A DNA stretch of 64,000 bases from Candidatus Trichorickettsia mobilis (GCF_034366785.1 NZ_CP112932.1:1176501-1240500), one strand, 5' to 3'; counted from the first letter of the stretch, positions 10,617 through 22,510 are shown. The notes: generated by a model from the letters alone, not told the origin. Translations and numbers: made by a program.

Positions 10617-11676
10617 GGCGTTGTTGCATGAATAGGATTTTTGAAATAGTACCTCTTCCCCCCAAATTTTGATTTAAGCAACAAGTATAAAAATTGGTTT
10701 GTCAATCTCAAACATTTTGTTCAAGAGTTGGCATTTAAGGTCATCTCATTTTTCATGTTATTGCCATCTCTTGACAAAAATTTACTGCTAAAAGAATTCT
10801 TAAATCTGAAGAAAGTATTTTCTGCTAACTCTCTTCTTCCATATTTGTTCTTATTCCTACAAGCATGATAGCCTTTAGTTTGTTGATACGCAACACCTTG
10901 CTGACGCTCGGTTTCTGTTTTTTTAGCAACTAGGCGATTTAGCGGTCCAATTGACGGTTTCACGCTTTTTGCTCGCAGCATTTGATATATATTTTCACCA
11001 TCATATCCAGGATCGGCTAAAACTTCTTTTGTTTTGACGTTTTCCAATAATGCTTCAACTTGAGATCTATCGTCTTTATCGTGATCAGAGTAGAATCGGC
11101 AATTATTTGGCCGTTATCTCCTACGACAATATGCAGCTTCTTCCATATCCTACGTGTATATTGGTTCTCATGTTTTCTCTAAACACTCATTACCTGTATA
11201 AACTTGAATCCCCGTACTATCAATAGATACATAATCAAACTCTTTGTTTCCATTGCCAATCAAAGACTCGGTATTTAACTTCTTACTGCGTCTGCTTAAA
11301 GTCGTATAGTCAGAGCAAGTGATCGATAATCTTAATATCTCTAATAGCCAATTAATAAACCCTTGGCACTGTCTTAGTTTTAAATTAAATAAATATCTAA
11401 TTTGTTGACATACAAGAATAGGCTTTATCGCTATATATTGTCTGCCCGCCACGTTTTTTATTACCGCTACTCTCGACATACCAATTCCTACTTAGACCCT
11501 TGGCGATCTATAGTCTATGCGTCCTCTTATTCACTTTGAATTTTGAATGTTTTCGAGATTTACTAAAGGGTTCTTTTTTGGAGGAACGCATTTATTATTT
11601 TTAAGAGATATTAATAAAAATCTTATATTACCGGCTTATAAAATATTTTCATACTTGTTGATTCATGCAACACGCC
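10617..11676 (-). mobile_element. Decayed IS5-like insertion sequence
   Basis: About 1060 bases bounded by imperfect inverted ends: left ggcgttgttgcatgaat (10617-10633), and right attcatgcaacacgcc ending at 11676. Inside, on the minus strand, is a broken transposase. I could not find a convincing target duplication. The phrB gene lies on one side and repeat debris plus tgt on the other. Confidence 0.85.
10721..11479 (-). pseudogene. IS5-family DDE transposase, frameshifted
   Basis: The N-terminal part (11168-11479) includes the first catalytic Asp region, DYVSIDSTGIQVY. The middle stretch, HENQYTRRIWKKLHIVVGDNG, is in a second frame at about 11050-11170. The C-terminal part (10721-11047) has LADPGYDGENIYQML, AYQQTKGY and ENTFFRFKNSF, which hold the second Asp and the Glu region. 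At least two frameshifts separate the pieces, so no full-length enzyme can be made. The family is IS5-like by the DSTGI, DPGYDG and RN..YGRRELAEN..F motifs. Confidence 0.85.
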
Positions 11677-11863
11677 AATAAGATTCGTTTTGTTTGAGGG
11701 TGTTGTCAAAGCAATCCAGTTGAAAGCTCGTATTAAGAATGGTTTTGTGATTAGGTGTGCTAAAAAACAGCAAAATCAAAAACTCACAGCTTATTTTCCC
11801 TTGATTGTTTCGCCTTTGGTTCACAATGACGTTACTAAAAATGCGTGAACTACTATCGCACCA

Positions 11864-13236
<1,373 letters not shown>

Positions 13237-13250
<14 letters not shown>

Positions 13251-13626
13251 TTTTGCTTCCTAAAGCTTCCAAATTAAGTGCTAGTTCCGCTAAAGCTTTA
13301 GAAAAATCATCAAAAACTGCAATTACTGCCTCTACATTATCTTTATTATAAGTATGTGCAGTAATATTTCTTATATCGATAAACTTAAACCAAATTCTTG
13401 GGTCAGAAATTAAACCAGCAACTGCCGCTTCACGAAATATTGCTTTTTTGTAATAGAGATTTTTATCAGGAGTTTCTAATATACGCTTCATGATTTTCCA
13501 GGCCAGCTCATAACAAAATTCAAAAGCTTGAATTGCGCCTGCTTTGTCACGATCTGTAATCATATTTTTTCTAAAATCTTCAAATACCTTTCGAGCGCTA
13601 AGGAAATTCTCGATATCAATACCCAT
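13237..13626 (-). CDS. HEPN-domain protein (HI0074-like), putative RNase toxin
   Basis: A 129-residue all-helical protein of the nucleotidyltransferase substrate-binding/HEPN family. The Rx4-6H catalytic signature is visible as Arg86-NITA-His91, followed by Tyr93 (RNITAHTY); Rx4HxY is the form seen in toxic HEPN nucleases. AFEFCYELAWKIMKRIL is the typical first helix pair. It overlaps the MNT gene by 14 bases. A repeat with an outward promoter-like sequence lies 27-75 bases upstream, so expression may be driven by the repeat. Toxicity is inferred and not shown. Confidence 0.87.
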
Positions 13627-13652
13627 TAACTAAATAAGTCATATTTTATCTA

Positions 13653-13801
13653 TTAGAGGCTGTCAGATCAGTCTATATAAGAGGTAATTTTGTTGTCAAA
13701 ACTCGTCTCCGTTCCGCAACAAACAAAGGGTACGCTGCGGTACTCGACTTCGTTTTTCCTAAAAATTCCTCTCTTATATAGACTGATCTGACAGCCTCTT
13801 A
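13653..13801. repeat. MITE-like palindromic element, copy 1 (GAGGCTGTCAGATCAGTC ends)
   Basis: About 149 bases with inverted ends (agaggctgtcagatcagtct, continuing tatataag). A second copy lies in opposite orientation at 25109-25257 and is nearly identical over its whole length. A third element at 40938-41087 shares only the central 70 bases (ctccgttccgcaacaaac; cggtactcgacttcg). The right end overlaps the queA stop codon. The left end faces the HEPN gene. Confidence 0.92.
13672..13699 (-). promoter_or_regulatory. Outward sigma-70-like promoter inside the repeat, facing HEPN-MNT
   Basis: On the minus strand TTGACA (13699-13694) is followed after 16 bases by TATAGA (13677-13672). Transcription would leave the element toward the HEPN start at 13626, about 45 bases on. 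The copy at 25109-25257 has the same pair at 25211-25238. Position and sequence are seen; activity is inferred. Confidence 0.5.
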
Positions 13802-14836
13802 ATAAAATTTATTTAAATATAATAAACTTGCATCGCCATAGCTAAAAAAGCGCATTTTTTCATTAATCGCATATTGATAGCTTGCACGTATTTTATCATA
13901 ACCGGCAAAGGCTGATACTAACATTAATAAAGTAGATTTCGGCAAATGAAAATTGCTAATTAGCAGATCTACGATTTGAAACTGAAATCCAGGGGTAATA
14001 AATATATTTGTTTCACCATAACCATGGTTAACTATACCATTGATTGTACTACTTTCTAAAGTACGTACAGTAGTAGTACCTACAGCAACAATACGTCTTT
14101 TTTCCGCTTTTGCATTATTTATTATTTGAGCAGTTATAGGATCAATATGATAATATTCGGCATGCATCTTATGTTCAAGGATGTTTTCGGTTTTAACTGG
14201 TAAGAAGGTTCCAGCTCCCACATGCAGGGTTACGAAAGCAGTTTCTATGGATTTGTCTTTAATTTGAGCCAGCAGTTCATCGGTAAAATGCAACCCCGCA
14301 GTAGGCGCTGCTACTGATCCTGGAACATGATGATATATAGTTTGATATCTATGTTCATCACTAATATCAACAGTATCTCTTTTGATGTACTGCGGTAATG
14401 GTAGATGTCCATACTGCTCTAGAAACTCAAAAACCGAGATGTTATTTAGGATAAATTGTATTTCAACTTCACCCATTGCCAGTTTTTTGCTGATAACAAC
14501 CTTGTGATCATCAAACTTAAATTCATCTCCCTCACACAGTTTGCGTGCTGGTCTTGCAAAACCATACCAACAATCGTCAGAAATAGGTTTATTAAGGTTG
14601 CATAGAATTTTCTTGTCCTGTTTGAATAAAATTAATTTAGCTTTAATAACCTTACTGTTGTTAAATACTATTACATCCCCTGGCAGTAAATAATTTATTA
14701 AATTATAAAATTCAGTTTTAATAAAATCTCTATTGTCAGGAGGGATGACTAAAAGTTGTGAATGATCACGCTGGATCAAAGGGTATTGTGCTATTAGGTT
14801 TGGTGGTAGGTAGAAATCAAAATCTGATAATTTCAT
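13799..14836 (-). CDS. queA: S-adenosylmethionine:tRNA ribosyltransferase-isomerase
   Basis: Transfers and rearranges the ribosyl group of SAM onto 7-aminomethyl-deazaguanine in tRNA, giving epoxyqueuosine; it works after Tgt. Family motifs are present: MKLSDFDFYLPPNLIAQYP, PGDVIVFNNSKV, HHVPGSVAAPTAGLHFT, HVGAGTFLPVK and FITPGFQF followed by NFHLPKSTLLMLVSA. I start at the ATG at 14836 because homologues begin MKLSDFD; the frame extends nine codons further without matching the family. The last codon and stop lie in the end of the repeat at 13653-13801. Without the HEPN-MNT pair it would sit next to tgt. Confidence 0.95.
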   Translation of the reverse strand: MKLSDFDFYLPPNLIAQYPLIQRDHSQLLVIPPDNRDFIKTEFYNLINYLLPGDVIVFNNSKVIKAKLILFKQDKKILCNLNKPISDDCWYGFARPARKLCEGDEFKFDDHKVVISKKLAMGEVEIQFILNNISVFEFLEQYGHLPLPQYIKRDTVDISDEHRYQTIYHHVPGSVAAPTAGLHFTDELLAQIKDKSIETAFVTLHVGAGTFLPVKTENILEHKMHAEYYHIDPITAQIINNAKAEKRRIVAVGTTTVRTLESSTINGIVNHGYGETNIFITPGFQFQIVDLLISNFHLPKSTLLMLVSAFAGYDKIRASYQYAINEKMRFFSYGDASLLYLNKFY

Positions 14837-14943
14837 TTGGAATATAAGAAGTGAAGAATTCAATAAACTATATACATCAAGTTAAGGAAAGACAATACAA
14901 ACTATTTTGCTTACGTATTCATATCGTCAAGCCACTCACACCA

Positions 14944-15030
14944 TCATTGCGAGCCGAAAGCGAAGCAATCCAGAAAATAAACGGCATGTTTTTCTGGATT
15001 GCCACGACCACTAACGTGGTCTCGCAATGA
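14944..15030. repeat. Hairpin repeat of the TCATTGCGAG...CAATCCAG family
   Basis: The arms tcattgcgag and ctcgcaatga, plus inner pair gcaatccagaaa / tttctggattgc, form a long imperfect hairpin between queA and gltA. The same modules occur at 4466-4515, 35470-35570, 54830-54910 and 57915-57950. The rest of the 284-base gap (14837-15120) holds no gene that I can see. Confidence 0.8.
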
Positions 15031-15120
15031 CGGGTTCTTTGACGCACATGCATTGTACTCACTCTCAGTTTTATAAGCATATTGCTTTATCGACAGCATT
15101 TCTCAAACAAGGCGAGATTG

Positions 15121-16425
15121 TTAACGTTGTGTTAATGGTACATATTCTCTCTTTACGTGACCAGTATATAATTGTCTTGGTCTGCTAATACGTTGATTTG
15201 GATCTTCCTGCATCTCTTTCCACTGGGCCATCCAGCCGGCAGTACGTGCTACTGCAAATAATACAGTAAACATTTGAGTAGGAATATTCATCGCTTGATA
15301 AATAATACCTGAGTAAAAGTCAACATTTGGATATAATTTGCGCTCAATGAAATATTCGTCATTAAGTGCGATTTTTTCTAATTCAATTGCTATTTGTAGT
15401 AATGGATTATTTTGTAACTGCCCAAGTTCTTCGAGCACCTCACGGCAGGTTTCTCTCAATACTGCTGCTCTTGGGTCATAATTTTTATATACACGATGGC
15501 CAAAGCCCATCAACCTAAATGAATCATTCTTATCTTTTGCTCGTTTAATAAACTCAGGAATTCGCTCAGGAGAACGAATCTCTAGCAACATATTAATTAC
15601 TGCTTCATTAGCACCACCATGCGCTGGTCCCCATAATGAAGCTATCCCTGCGCTAATGCATGCAAAAGGATTGGCCTCTGATGAGCCAGCCAGACGAACA
15701 GTAGAGGTTGAAGCGTTTTGTTCATGATCCGCGTGTAAAATAAATATTTTTTCTAGCGCTTTGCTTAAAACTGGATTTACTTTATATTCTTCACAAGGAG
15801 TTGCAAACATCATATGCAGAAAATTTTCTGCAAAAGTCATATTGTTATTTGGATAGATAAATGGTTGACCAATAGAATATTTGTATGCCATTGCAGCAAT
15901 AGTTGGCATTTTTGCAATCATTCTGATTGCTCCCTTCTCACGTTCTTCTTTATCGTCAACATCAAGCACGTCATGATAGAAGGCAGATAATGAACCAACT
16001 GCAGCAAGAGTTATTGCCATCGGATGAGCTGAGTAACGAAATGCTCTAAATAAATTACGTAATTGTTCGTTAACTAATGAATGATGTAATAGCTGGTTGG
16101 AAAAATTTTTATATTGCGACTGGTTTGGTAACTCGCCATTTAATAGTAAATAAGATACTTCTAAAAAATTACTATTCTCAGCAAGATCCTTAATTTCATA
16201 ACCTCTATGTCTTAATATTCCAAGATCCCCATCAATATAGGTTATCGTAGAATCACAGGATGCAGTTGACATAAAACCTGGATCGTATGTAAAGTAACCG
16301 GTTTTAGCATATAATTGACTTACATCGATCACATGTTGGCCAATGGTTGCTTGTTTTATCGGTAATTGTATAATTTTATCACCTATCTTTAATTCTGCTG
16401 ATTCTGGTACTTTTATATCTGCCAT
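15121..16425 (-). CDS. gltA: Citrate synthase
   Basis: Condenses acetyl-CoA with oxaloacetate, the entry to the TCA cycle. The 434-residue product is a type II (hexameric) bacterial form. Signature segments are [53 protein letters not shown], the catalytic His regions [13 protein letters not shown] and [15 protein letters not shown], and [24 protein letters not shown] sits six bases before the ATG, so the start is clear. This is a standard marker gene for placing rickettsias, and a comparison of this copy would fix the genus. Confidence 0.97.
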   Translation of the reverse strand: MADIKVPESAELKIGDKIIQLPIKQATIGQHVIDVSQLYAKTGYFTYDPGFMSTASCDSTITYIDGDLGILRHRGYEIKDLAENSNFLEVSYLLLNGELPNQSQYKNFSNQLLHHSLVNEQLRNLFRAFRYSAHPMAITLAAVGSLSAFYHDVLDVDDKEEREKGAIRMIAKMPTIAAMAYKYSIGQPFIYPNNNMTFAENFLHMMFATPCEEYKVNPVLSKALEKIFILHADHEQNASTSTVRLAGSSEANPFACISAGIASLWGPAHGGANEAVINMLLEIRSPERIPEFIKRAKDKNDSFRLMGFGHRVYKNYDPRAAVLRETCREVLEELGQLQNNPLLQIAIELEKIALNDEYFIERKLYPNVDFYSGIIYQAMNIPTQMFTVLFAVARTAGWMAQWKEMQEDPNQRISRPRQLYTGHVKREYVPLTQR

Positions 16426-16514
16426 GGTGTGCTCCTTGCATTAACTTAAGAGTAGATCTCTTCACAAGCTTAAATTCTAACCGTGTTTAGTATATATATG
16501 CAAAAGAAATAACA

Positions 16515-17330
16515 TTATTTGATATTTTCTGTAATGAACTGTTGTATCTTAATTAAATCATACCAAGTAGTTTTTTTCTGCATTGGTTGTCTAAGTAAAT
16601 AAGCTGGATGAAAAATAGCGGTAGTAGCAATTGGTTTTTGTAAATATTGATTAGTATATGAGTAATATTCTTGCCTGATTTTGCTAATTCCGGCATGTTT
16701 ACCAAGCAAGCTGGTAGCAGCCGTACTACCCACTAATACTATCAGTTTAGGGTTGATTAGTGCTATATGTTTCTCAACAAAAGGCTTGCAGATACTGATT
16801 TCTTCTGGTGTTGGTTCACGATTTGCTGGTGGACGCCAGAAGATAGTGTTAGTAATATAAGCGTTAGTGGTTCTAAAAATTCCAATGCAAGCCAACATAT
16901 TATCAAGTAATTTACCGCTTTCTCCACAAAACGGTATGCCTTTCTGATCTTCAGTAGCACCAGGAGCTTCACCGATAAACATTATTTGAGAGTTTGGATT
17001 ACCATCAGCAAATACGGTATTAGTCGCAAAACCTTTTAATGTACAACCTTCAAAATTAAGTACTGATTGCTTTAATTCTTCTAGAGTGGTTACTGAATTA
17101 GCTATATGTCGTGCAGCTTGTTCTGCACTTTTGCAGTTGTTTTCTGTTGTTTCTGCATGTTGCGGTAAAGATTCAAGAACAACATTATTGTGATCGTTAT
17201 CAAGTTTTTTTGTACTGGAATGGTCATAAATAATAGCGGTTTCAGAACAATAATAATCAATGCCAATAGACTTTAGCCAATGTAGATGTTGTATTTTTTG
17301 TTTAAGCGCTTCAGTTTTCTTGCTAGACAT
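16515..17330 (-). CDS. Family 4-type uracil-DNA glycosylase
   Basis: Removes uracil from DNA. The catalytic region after residue 110 has FIGEAPGATEDQKGIPFCG followed by ESGKLLD, then NTIFWRPPANREPTPEE and IFHPAYLLRQP, the three conserved motifs of family 4 UDGs. The first 90 residues are poorly conserved and low in recognisable motifs, as in related alphaproteobacterial proteins. The segment GCTLKGFATNTVFADG retains one cysteine where classical iron-sulfur family members show a CxxC, so the cluster ligands need checking. The ATG overlaps the def stop by one base (TAATG); it is therefore the distal gene of a dnaG-rpoD-def-udg series. Confidence 0.9.
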   Translation of the reverse strand: MSSKKTEALKQKIQHLHWLKSIGIDYYCSETAIIYDHSSTKKLDNDHNNVVLESLPQHAETTENNCKSAEQAARHIANSVTTLEELKQSVLNFEGCTLKGFATNTVFADGNPNSQIMFIGEAPGATEDQKGIPFCGESGKLLDNMLACIGIFRTTNAYITNTIFWRPPANREPTPEEISICKPFVEKHIALINPKLIVLVGSTAATSLLGKHAGISKIRQEYYSYTNQYLQKPIATTAIFHPAYLLRQPMQKKTTWYDLIKIQQFITENIK

Positions 17331-17953
17331 TAATTATTTAAATCATGATCAGAATTATTTTTATTATAAGCACGAAGAGCGCGATATTCTTCTACGGTTA
17401 ATGCACTATCTAATGACGGTAGATAGTCTGTAAATAATTTACCATTTAAATGATCAATTTCATGTTGCATCACTCGTGCTAAGAATCCGTTTGCTGTACC
17501 AGCTATAGTGGAACCATTGATATCATAAGCAGAATATGAAATAGACTTATAGCGTTTTACTAATCCAATAATATTTGGTACTGAGAAACATCCTTCATAA
17601 TCTTCATGCATCTCATCACCTAGTGGAGTGTACTCAGGATTAATCCATACAGTTTTAGGCATAGTGTCTGTTAGATCCGGACGACGTAATTTTAGTTCTG
17701 GATCATCAGGTACTGCAAATATGATAATTCGTTTAGCAATACCAATTTGTGGAGCAGCAAGACCAACGCAGTGCTGCTCTTGATCAAATTTTTGTATCAA
17801 CATAGCTAAGCGCTCAAGGTCACTTTGAGACAAAGGAAATGAAACTTGTTCAGCAACTGTTCTAAGCACGGTTGGAGCGATATTTAATTTTGGGTCTGCT
17901 ACTACATATTCAGGTAAATAAGATAGATTTAAATTATTTTCAGTCGTAGTCAT
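17330..17953 (-). CDS. def: Peptide deformylase
   Basis: Removes the formyl group from the N-terminal methionine of new proteins. All three motifs are visible: GLAAPQIG (Gln69), EGCFSVP (Cys122, metal ligand; Phe replaces the usual Leu) and QHEIDHLNG (His164, Glu165, His168). The N-terminus is about 20 residues longer than minimal homologues, so a downstream start is possible. The gene starts four bases after the rpoD stop and shares one base with the glycosylase gene, which implies cotranscription. Confidence 0.95.
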   Translation of the reverse strand: MTTTENNLNLSYLPEYVVADPKLNIAPTVLRTVAEQVSFPLSQSDLERLAMLIQKFDQEQHCVGLAAPQIGIAKRIIIFAVPDDPELKLRRPDLTDTMPKTVWINPEYTPLGDEMHEDYEGCFSVPNIIGLVKRYKSISYSAYDINGSTIAGTANGFLARVMQHEIDHLNGKLFTDYLPSLDSALTVEEYRALRAYNKNNSDHDLNN

Positions 17954-17957
17954 AAAT

Positions 17958-19841
17958 TTATTCTGAAATATTATGTTGTTGTTTGTTATTGCTACTTAAA
18001 AAACTACGCAATTTTTTAGATCTGGTTGGATGCCTTAATTTACGTAGAGCTTTAGCTTCAATTTGTCTGATACGTTCTCTGGTAACATTAAACTGCTGAC
18101 CAACCTCTTCTAGTGTATGGTCGCTATTCATGCCGATGCCAAAACGCATTCTCAGGACACGTTCTTCTCTTGGGGTCAAACTTGATAATATCCTGGTAGT
18201 AATTTCACGCAAATTTGACTGAATTGCTGCATCAATAGGCAGTACTGCGTTTTTATCTTCAATAAAATCACCAAGATAACTGCCATCTTCGTCGCCAACC
18301 GGATTTTCTAAGCTTACCGGCTCTTTGGCGATCTTCATTACTTTACGTACTTTTTCTACAGGAATTGAAAGACGGGCGGCAATTTCTGGTGGTGTAGGTT
18401 CATGCCCAAGTTCATTTAACATTTGTCTTGAGGTGCGAATAATTTTATTAATGGTTTCAATCATATGAACAGGAATACGAATTGTTCTTGCCTGGTCAGC
18501 TATGGATCTGGTGATCGCCTGCCTGATCCACCAAGTAGCATAGGTAGAGAATTTATATCCACGACGATATTCAAATTTATCTACAGCTTTCATTAAGCCA
18601 ATGTTACCTTCCTGGATCAAGTCTAAAAACTGTAAACCGCGATTGGCATATTTTTTGGCAATTGAAATCACTAAACGTAAATTAGCCTCAACCATTTCTT
18701 TTTTAGCTCTCTCTGCTTGCCTTTCTCCTTTCTGAATCGCATTTACTAGATGTTTGAATTCAGTAATAGGCAAGCCAATTTTTTGTGCCATATCTGTTAA
18801 AACAGTAATCATATTTTCAATTATTACTGTTTCTTTAAGTATAAATTCTGCCCATAACTTATCTTTGTTATTTTGCATTTTTTGTTTGAGCAGTTCATCA
18901 ATAGAGGAGCCTTTATATTCATTCAAGAAACTTTGACGACTAATGCCATATTTTTCTGCAAGTTTCAACAGCGCAGACTCTTGGCTAATTAATTCTCTAT
19001 TGACGCTATACATTTCATTTAAAATTTCATCGGTACGTTTAACATGAAAACGCATTTCAGAAATTTCGTGAATAATCAACTCCAGATTTTTGGCATATTT
19101 TTTATTGCCATGGAGCGGTTTCTTTTGATTGGTGTTGGCATAATATTTTTTACCATCAAGTAATAGTTCTTCTGCAAGATGGGCTATTCTCTCCATGCGG
19201 TCTGTGATAACCGGTAATAATTGCAGTTCCAAGGCAGCAATTGATAAATTATTGCCATCTTCTTCCAATTCTTCTGTTTCTTCTGCTTCTTCGGATTCAA
19301 TGTCAAGTACTGAACTGCTTGCCTTTAGCTCACTATCAGTCTCATGGGCTGCATTTGCTTCCAGATCGATTAAATCTCTTAGCATTAATTTTTCATTAAC
19401 TAAATCCTCATACCATTTAATGAAGAATCTCATCGAGACTGGGCTTTCACAAAGAGATTTAATCATAATTTCTTTGCCTTCTTCAATTTTTTTAGCTATT
19501 TCTACTTCGTTTTCACGAGATAATAACTCAACCCCACCCATATCTCTCAAATATAAGCGTACCGGATCATCAGTAACGCCTAAAACTTCTTCTTCTTGCT
19601 CTTCTTCTAACTCTTGTTCGATAGGATCGCTGCTAGAAAATCTTAACTCTTCATCAATATTAATATCAAGCTTGATATCGTCATCATCATCCTCAATAAT
19701 ATCAATACCAGCATCAGAGAATTTTGAAATAGCTTTTTCTAGGTCATCTATTGATAAACTAGTATTTGCAATAGGTTTATTTAACTCATCGTAATTAGCC
19801 AGGTTTTTATTTTTTTTATCTGGTGTTTTTGCTTCAGTCAT
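17958..19841 (-). CDS. rpoD: RNA polymerase primary sigma factor (sigma-70)
   Basis: Directs RNA polymerase to housekeeping promoters. The 627-residue protein has an acidic, poorly conserved N-terminus (region 1.1 with an EDDDDD tract), region 1.2 ([26 protein letters not shown], here broken only for display as [11 protein letters not shown] and VELLSRENE), and a long non-conserved insert. Regions 2.1-2.4 follow ([37 protein letters not shown]), then region 3 and region 4 ([34 protein letters not shown]). It is downstream of dnaG by 37 bases, the classic dnaG-rpoD order. Confidence 0.97.
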   Translation of the reverse strand: MTEAKTPDKKNKNLANYDELNKPIANTSLSIDDLEKAISKFSDAGIDIIEDDDDDIKLDINIDEELRFSSSDPIEQELEEEQEEEVLGVTDDPVRLYLRDMGGVELLSRENEVEIAKKIEEGKEIMIKSLCESPVSMRFFIKWYEDLVNEKLMLRDLIDLEANAAHETDSELKASSSVLDIESEEAEETEELEEDGNNLSIAALELQLLPVITDRMERIAHLAEELLLDGKKYYANTNQKKPLHGNKKYAKNLELIIHEISEMRFHVKRTDEILNEMYSVNRELISQESALLKLAEKYGISRQSFLNEYKGSSIDELLKQKMQNNKDKLWAEFILKETVIIENMITVLTDMAQKIGLPITEFKHLVNAIQKGERQAERAKKEMVEANLRLVISIAKKYANRGLQFLDLIQEGNIGLMKAVDKFEYRRGYKFSTYATWWIRQAITRSIADQARTIRIPVHMIETINKIIRTSRQMLNELGHEPTPPEIAARLSIPVEKVRKVMKIAKEPVSLENPVGDEDGSYLGDFIEDKNAVLPIDAAIQSNLREITTRILSSLTPREERVLRMRFGIGMNSDHTLEEVGQQFNVTRERIRQIEAKALRKLRHPTRSKKLRSFLSSNNKQQHNISE

Positions 19842-19878
19842 GTTTTATGGCCTTTACATCTTGTATACAAATAATTTT

Positions 19879-21693
19879 CTAACGATTAGAAAAGGAAGAA
19901 TTTAGTTGTTGGAGTTCTTGAGAAGTTCGTAAAATTTCTGTTTGGTATAATGATGCTTTTTTTAAAGCATCATCGGAACCACTTTGTAATACGGAAATAT
20001 ATTCTGTTTTTAGTAATAATAATTGGTATTTTTTACACAATAATTCCCATAATAGTAGATAATTTACTTCTTTAGTTTTGTCTTCGAATTCTAGCAAACT
20101 TGAAAAAATACCATTTGGCTTTGATAGTAAAAGATAAGTGTCATGGAATCCAGTATTTTTTACAATTTGCTCGATATTTTCCTGTAGTAGACTAGTGGTG
20201 ACAGACGATGTTGTAAGTAACCATTCTACAAAATCTTTTAATTTTAGAATGCTAAATTCTAAATGTAGCAAAGAATTTCTAGAGGTTTCATGCTGCAAGA
20301 TAGCTGGAAATCTTAGTAGTATTGCACAAAGTGCATGTTCTAATATTTCTGTTTCTGAGTAGTCATGACCTTGGTTTAATAATGATAAATTCTGTTGTTG
20401 GTTTTTAGTTTTACTTAAGTCTTTAAGCGGATTTTTTTGACGCTTAATTAAATTGGACCATAACTGATCTTTGAAAAACCTGTGATAATTACTGCTTAAA
20501 CTACGATCTTTGATTTGTTGTGAGTAATGTTCGAGTTTTGCTTCTAAACCGGCTCGGGCTTCAGCGGTAGTAAAATTTTGACCGCCATATTCTATATCCC
20601 ATATCATTTCTGATAAACTGCGTCTAGTATCAAGAAGTTCTTGAAAAAATAAATTACCATGATGACGAGCAATAATATTATCAGGATCATTACCTTCGGG
20701 CAATTGGATAAAAGATATTCTTTTGTCGGTAGTTATAGAAGGTAAAATCATGTTGATCAATCTTAGTGTTGCTTGGCGACCAGCATTATCTCCATCCAGA
20801 CAGACTACTATCTCATCACTCATGTGCCATAATTTATGAATATGTGTTGTGGTAACAGCGGTGCCTAGTGTTGCAACTACCTCTTGAAATCCGGCCATGT
20901 TTAAGGCAATCACATCGAGATACCCTTCGACTAGAATTACATAATTTTTTTTGTTAGCTATTGGTAATGCGGTATTTTCTCCGTAAAGCACCTCACTTTT
21001 CTTAAAAACAATAGTTTCAGGAGAGTTTAAGTATTTAGGCATGCTATCATCAATAACTCGTCCGCCAAAACCAATTACTCTATTATAAATATTCTTGATT
21101 GGAAAAATAATACGATTACGGAAAACATCATAAATATTACCATTATCTTTTTTGACTATTAATCCAGCACTCTCGAGCATCATTAGTGGAATTGATTTAC
21201 TAGCAAAAAATTTTTGTAGTTCACGACCGGTGGGCGCAAATCCTAAATTAAACTGTTGAATTGCGGTTGTAGTTATCTTGCGCGTTGTCAGGTAATTTAT
21301 CACCTCATTATTAAGATTTGTTTTAAAAAAATTGGTTGCTAGTTCGAGTATATCCATTATTTGTTCTGATTCTTCATATAATTTTGCTTGCTCTGGATTT
21401 AATTTTGGTAAGTCGATGCCGTAATCCTTGGCAAGCTTGATAGCAGCCTCTTTATATGATAAGCCACTAACGTTACTGACAAATTTAATTACATCTCCGT
21501 GAGCATTGCAACCAAAGCAATGATAAAATCTTTTGGCATTATTAATCGTAAATGATGGTGATTTTTCTGTATGAAAAGGACAAAGTCCCATATATTCACC
21601 TGATCTTTTTTGTAAAGATACAACTGTACTGACGATATCCGATAAATTAATCCGGTTTCGTAGTAGATCGTAAAATTCTATTGGGATGTTCAT
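19879..21693 (-). CDS. dnaG: DNA primase
   Basis: Makes RNA primers at the replication fork. The CHC2 zinc site is Cys38, His41, Cys59 and Cys62 (LCPFH and CFGCNAHGD). The TOPRIM core has VILVEGYLDVIAL and CLDGDNAGRQATL around residues 250-300. The C-terminal helicase-binding region, about residues 430-604, is divergent. Length 604 aa is typical for the group. It begins four bases after the stop of the polyprenol kinase-like gene and is followed by rpoD. Confidence 0.96.
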   Translation of the reverse strand: MNIPIEFYDLLRNRINLSDIVSTVVSLQKRSGEYMGLCPFHTEKSPSFTINNAKRFYHCFGCNAHGDVIKFVSNVSGLSYKEAAIKLAKDYGIDLPKLNPEQAKLYEESEQIMDILELATNFFKTNLNNEVINYLTTRKITTTAIQQFNLGFAPTGRELQKFFASKSIPLMMLESAGLIVKKDNGNIYDVFRNRIIFPIKNIYNRVIGFGGRVIDDSMPKYLNSPETIVFKKSEVLYGENTALPIANKKNYVILVEGYLDVIALNMAGFQEVVATLGTAVTTTHIHKLWHMSDEIVVCLDGDNAGRQATLRLINMILPSITTDKRISFIQLPEGNDPDNIIARHHGNLFFQELLDTRRSLSEMIWDIEYGGQNFTTAEARAGLEAKLEHYSQQIKDRSLSSNYHRFFKDQLWSNLIKRQKNPLKDLSKTKNQQQNLSLLNQGHDYSETEILEHALCAILLRFPAILQHETSRNSLLHLEFSILKLKDFVEWLLTTSSVTTSLLQENIEQIVKNTGFHDTYLLLSKPNGIFSSLLEFEDKTKEVNYLLLWELLCKKYQLLLLKTEYISVLQSGSDDALKKASLYQTEILRTSQELQQLNSSFSNR

Positions 21694-21697
21694 ATAA

Positions 21698-22315
21698 TTA
21701 TATGATAAAAAGCAAGATGCTAGTAGATAAAGAATATACTAAAGGAATTAATAAATTATCATTAATATTAATTTTTTTCGCATAATATTCGCTTAAAGTA
21801 GTGCAGATACAGCTAATTATTATTATAAAAAAATTAGTATCATAGCCAATAAACACATAGCATACTATACTAATTAGTATAGCTGAACTCAAGAAAGCTA
21901 TTGATCCTTCTTTCGATTTACCAGTTTCATTTATGGTACCGATCTTGGTTCCAACCAGCGCTGCCAATGAATCAGAGATTATTAAGATTAGCCACGAAGT
22001 AATCGCTAATGGTTTGGCAAATAGTAAGGCGGTAATAAAGAATCCAGCAATCATGAAACTGGCCCCGCTTAATTTGAAAGTGCCGTGAGCTTCACTGGCT
22101 CTGATAAATTTACCAAAAAACCTATCAACAAAATTTCGGATATCTAAATTATGATGTCTATTAAAATCAATATATATTGTTGGCACTAAAAGTATAAATA
22201 AAAATATTACCATATATATTTTTGGCATAAATAAATAAATAAACGGAAATATTATACTATAGCTGTGAAATATTTTACGTTGTGATTCAAAGTGGAAATT
22301 TGGTGTAATCATCAT
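21698..22315 (-). CDS. Polyprenol/diacylglycerol kinase-like membrane protein
   Basis: A 205-residue membrane protein with about six to seven hydrophobic segments. The motifs RKIFHS near the N-terminus and SDSLAALVGTKIG plus GKSKEGSIAF in the middle are those of the dolichol kinase/CTP-dependent diacylglycerol kinase/phosphatidate cytidylyltransferase superfamily. It probably phosphorylates a lipid alcohol, with the substrate unknown. The downstream dnaG starts four bases past its stop, so it may lead a dnaG-rpoD-def-udg transcript. Specific naming beyond the superfamily is not justified. Confidence 0.75.
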   Translation of the reverse strand: MMITPNFHFESQRKIFHSYSIIFPFIYLFMPKIYMVIFLFILLVPTIYIDFNRHHNLDIRNFVDRFFGKFIRASEAHGTFKLSGASFMIAGFFITALLFAKPLAITSWLILIISDSLAALVGTKIGTINETGKSKEGSIAFLSSAILISIVCYVFIGYDTNFFIIIISCICTTLSEYYAKKININDNLLIPLVYSLSTSILLFII

Positions 22316-22451
22316 AAGTAAAATAAAAAGATAAATATAAGTTTTGTAGACTTTTATTCAAGTCTAGACTTGGTATTATTGCTTTGTAATGAGTGAAAAT
22401 AACGAAAAATCGACCATTACATAGAAATGTTTACAGAGCATAATTGTAAAT

Positions 22452-22481
22452 TTGACAAATTGCCTTGCTATACAGTATACT
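22452..22481 (+). promoter_or_regulatory. Sigma-70-type promoter of greA
   Basis: TTGACA (22452-22457), 18-base spacer, TATACT (22476-22481), 29 bases before the greA ATG. Good match to the consensus; start point inferred. Confidence 0.65.
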
Positions 22482-22510
22482 TTAATGCTTAACGTAAACA
22501 AGAAATTATT

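Noticed and set aside
10617-11676. IS5-like element considered active
   Set aside because: At least two frameshifts in the transposase.
13653-15030. Repeats considered as a CRISPR array
   Set aside because: Copies are dispersed, palindromic over their full length and not spaced by unique spacers of even size; no cas genes.
19195-19794. 199-codon frame opposite rpoD, serine-rich
   Set aside because: Antisense shadow of the acidic N-terminus of rpoD (Asp/Glu codons read as Ser/Ile); no start signals.
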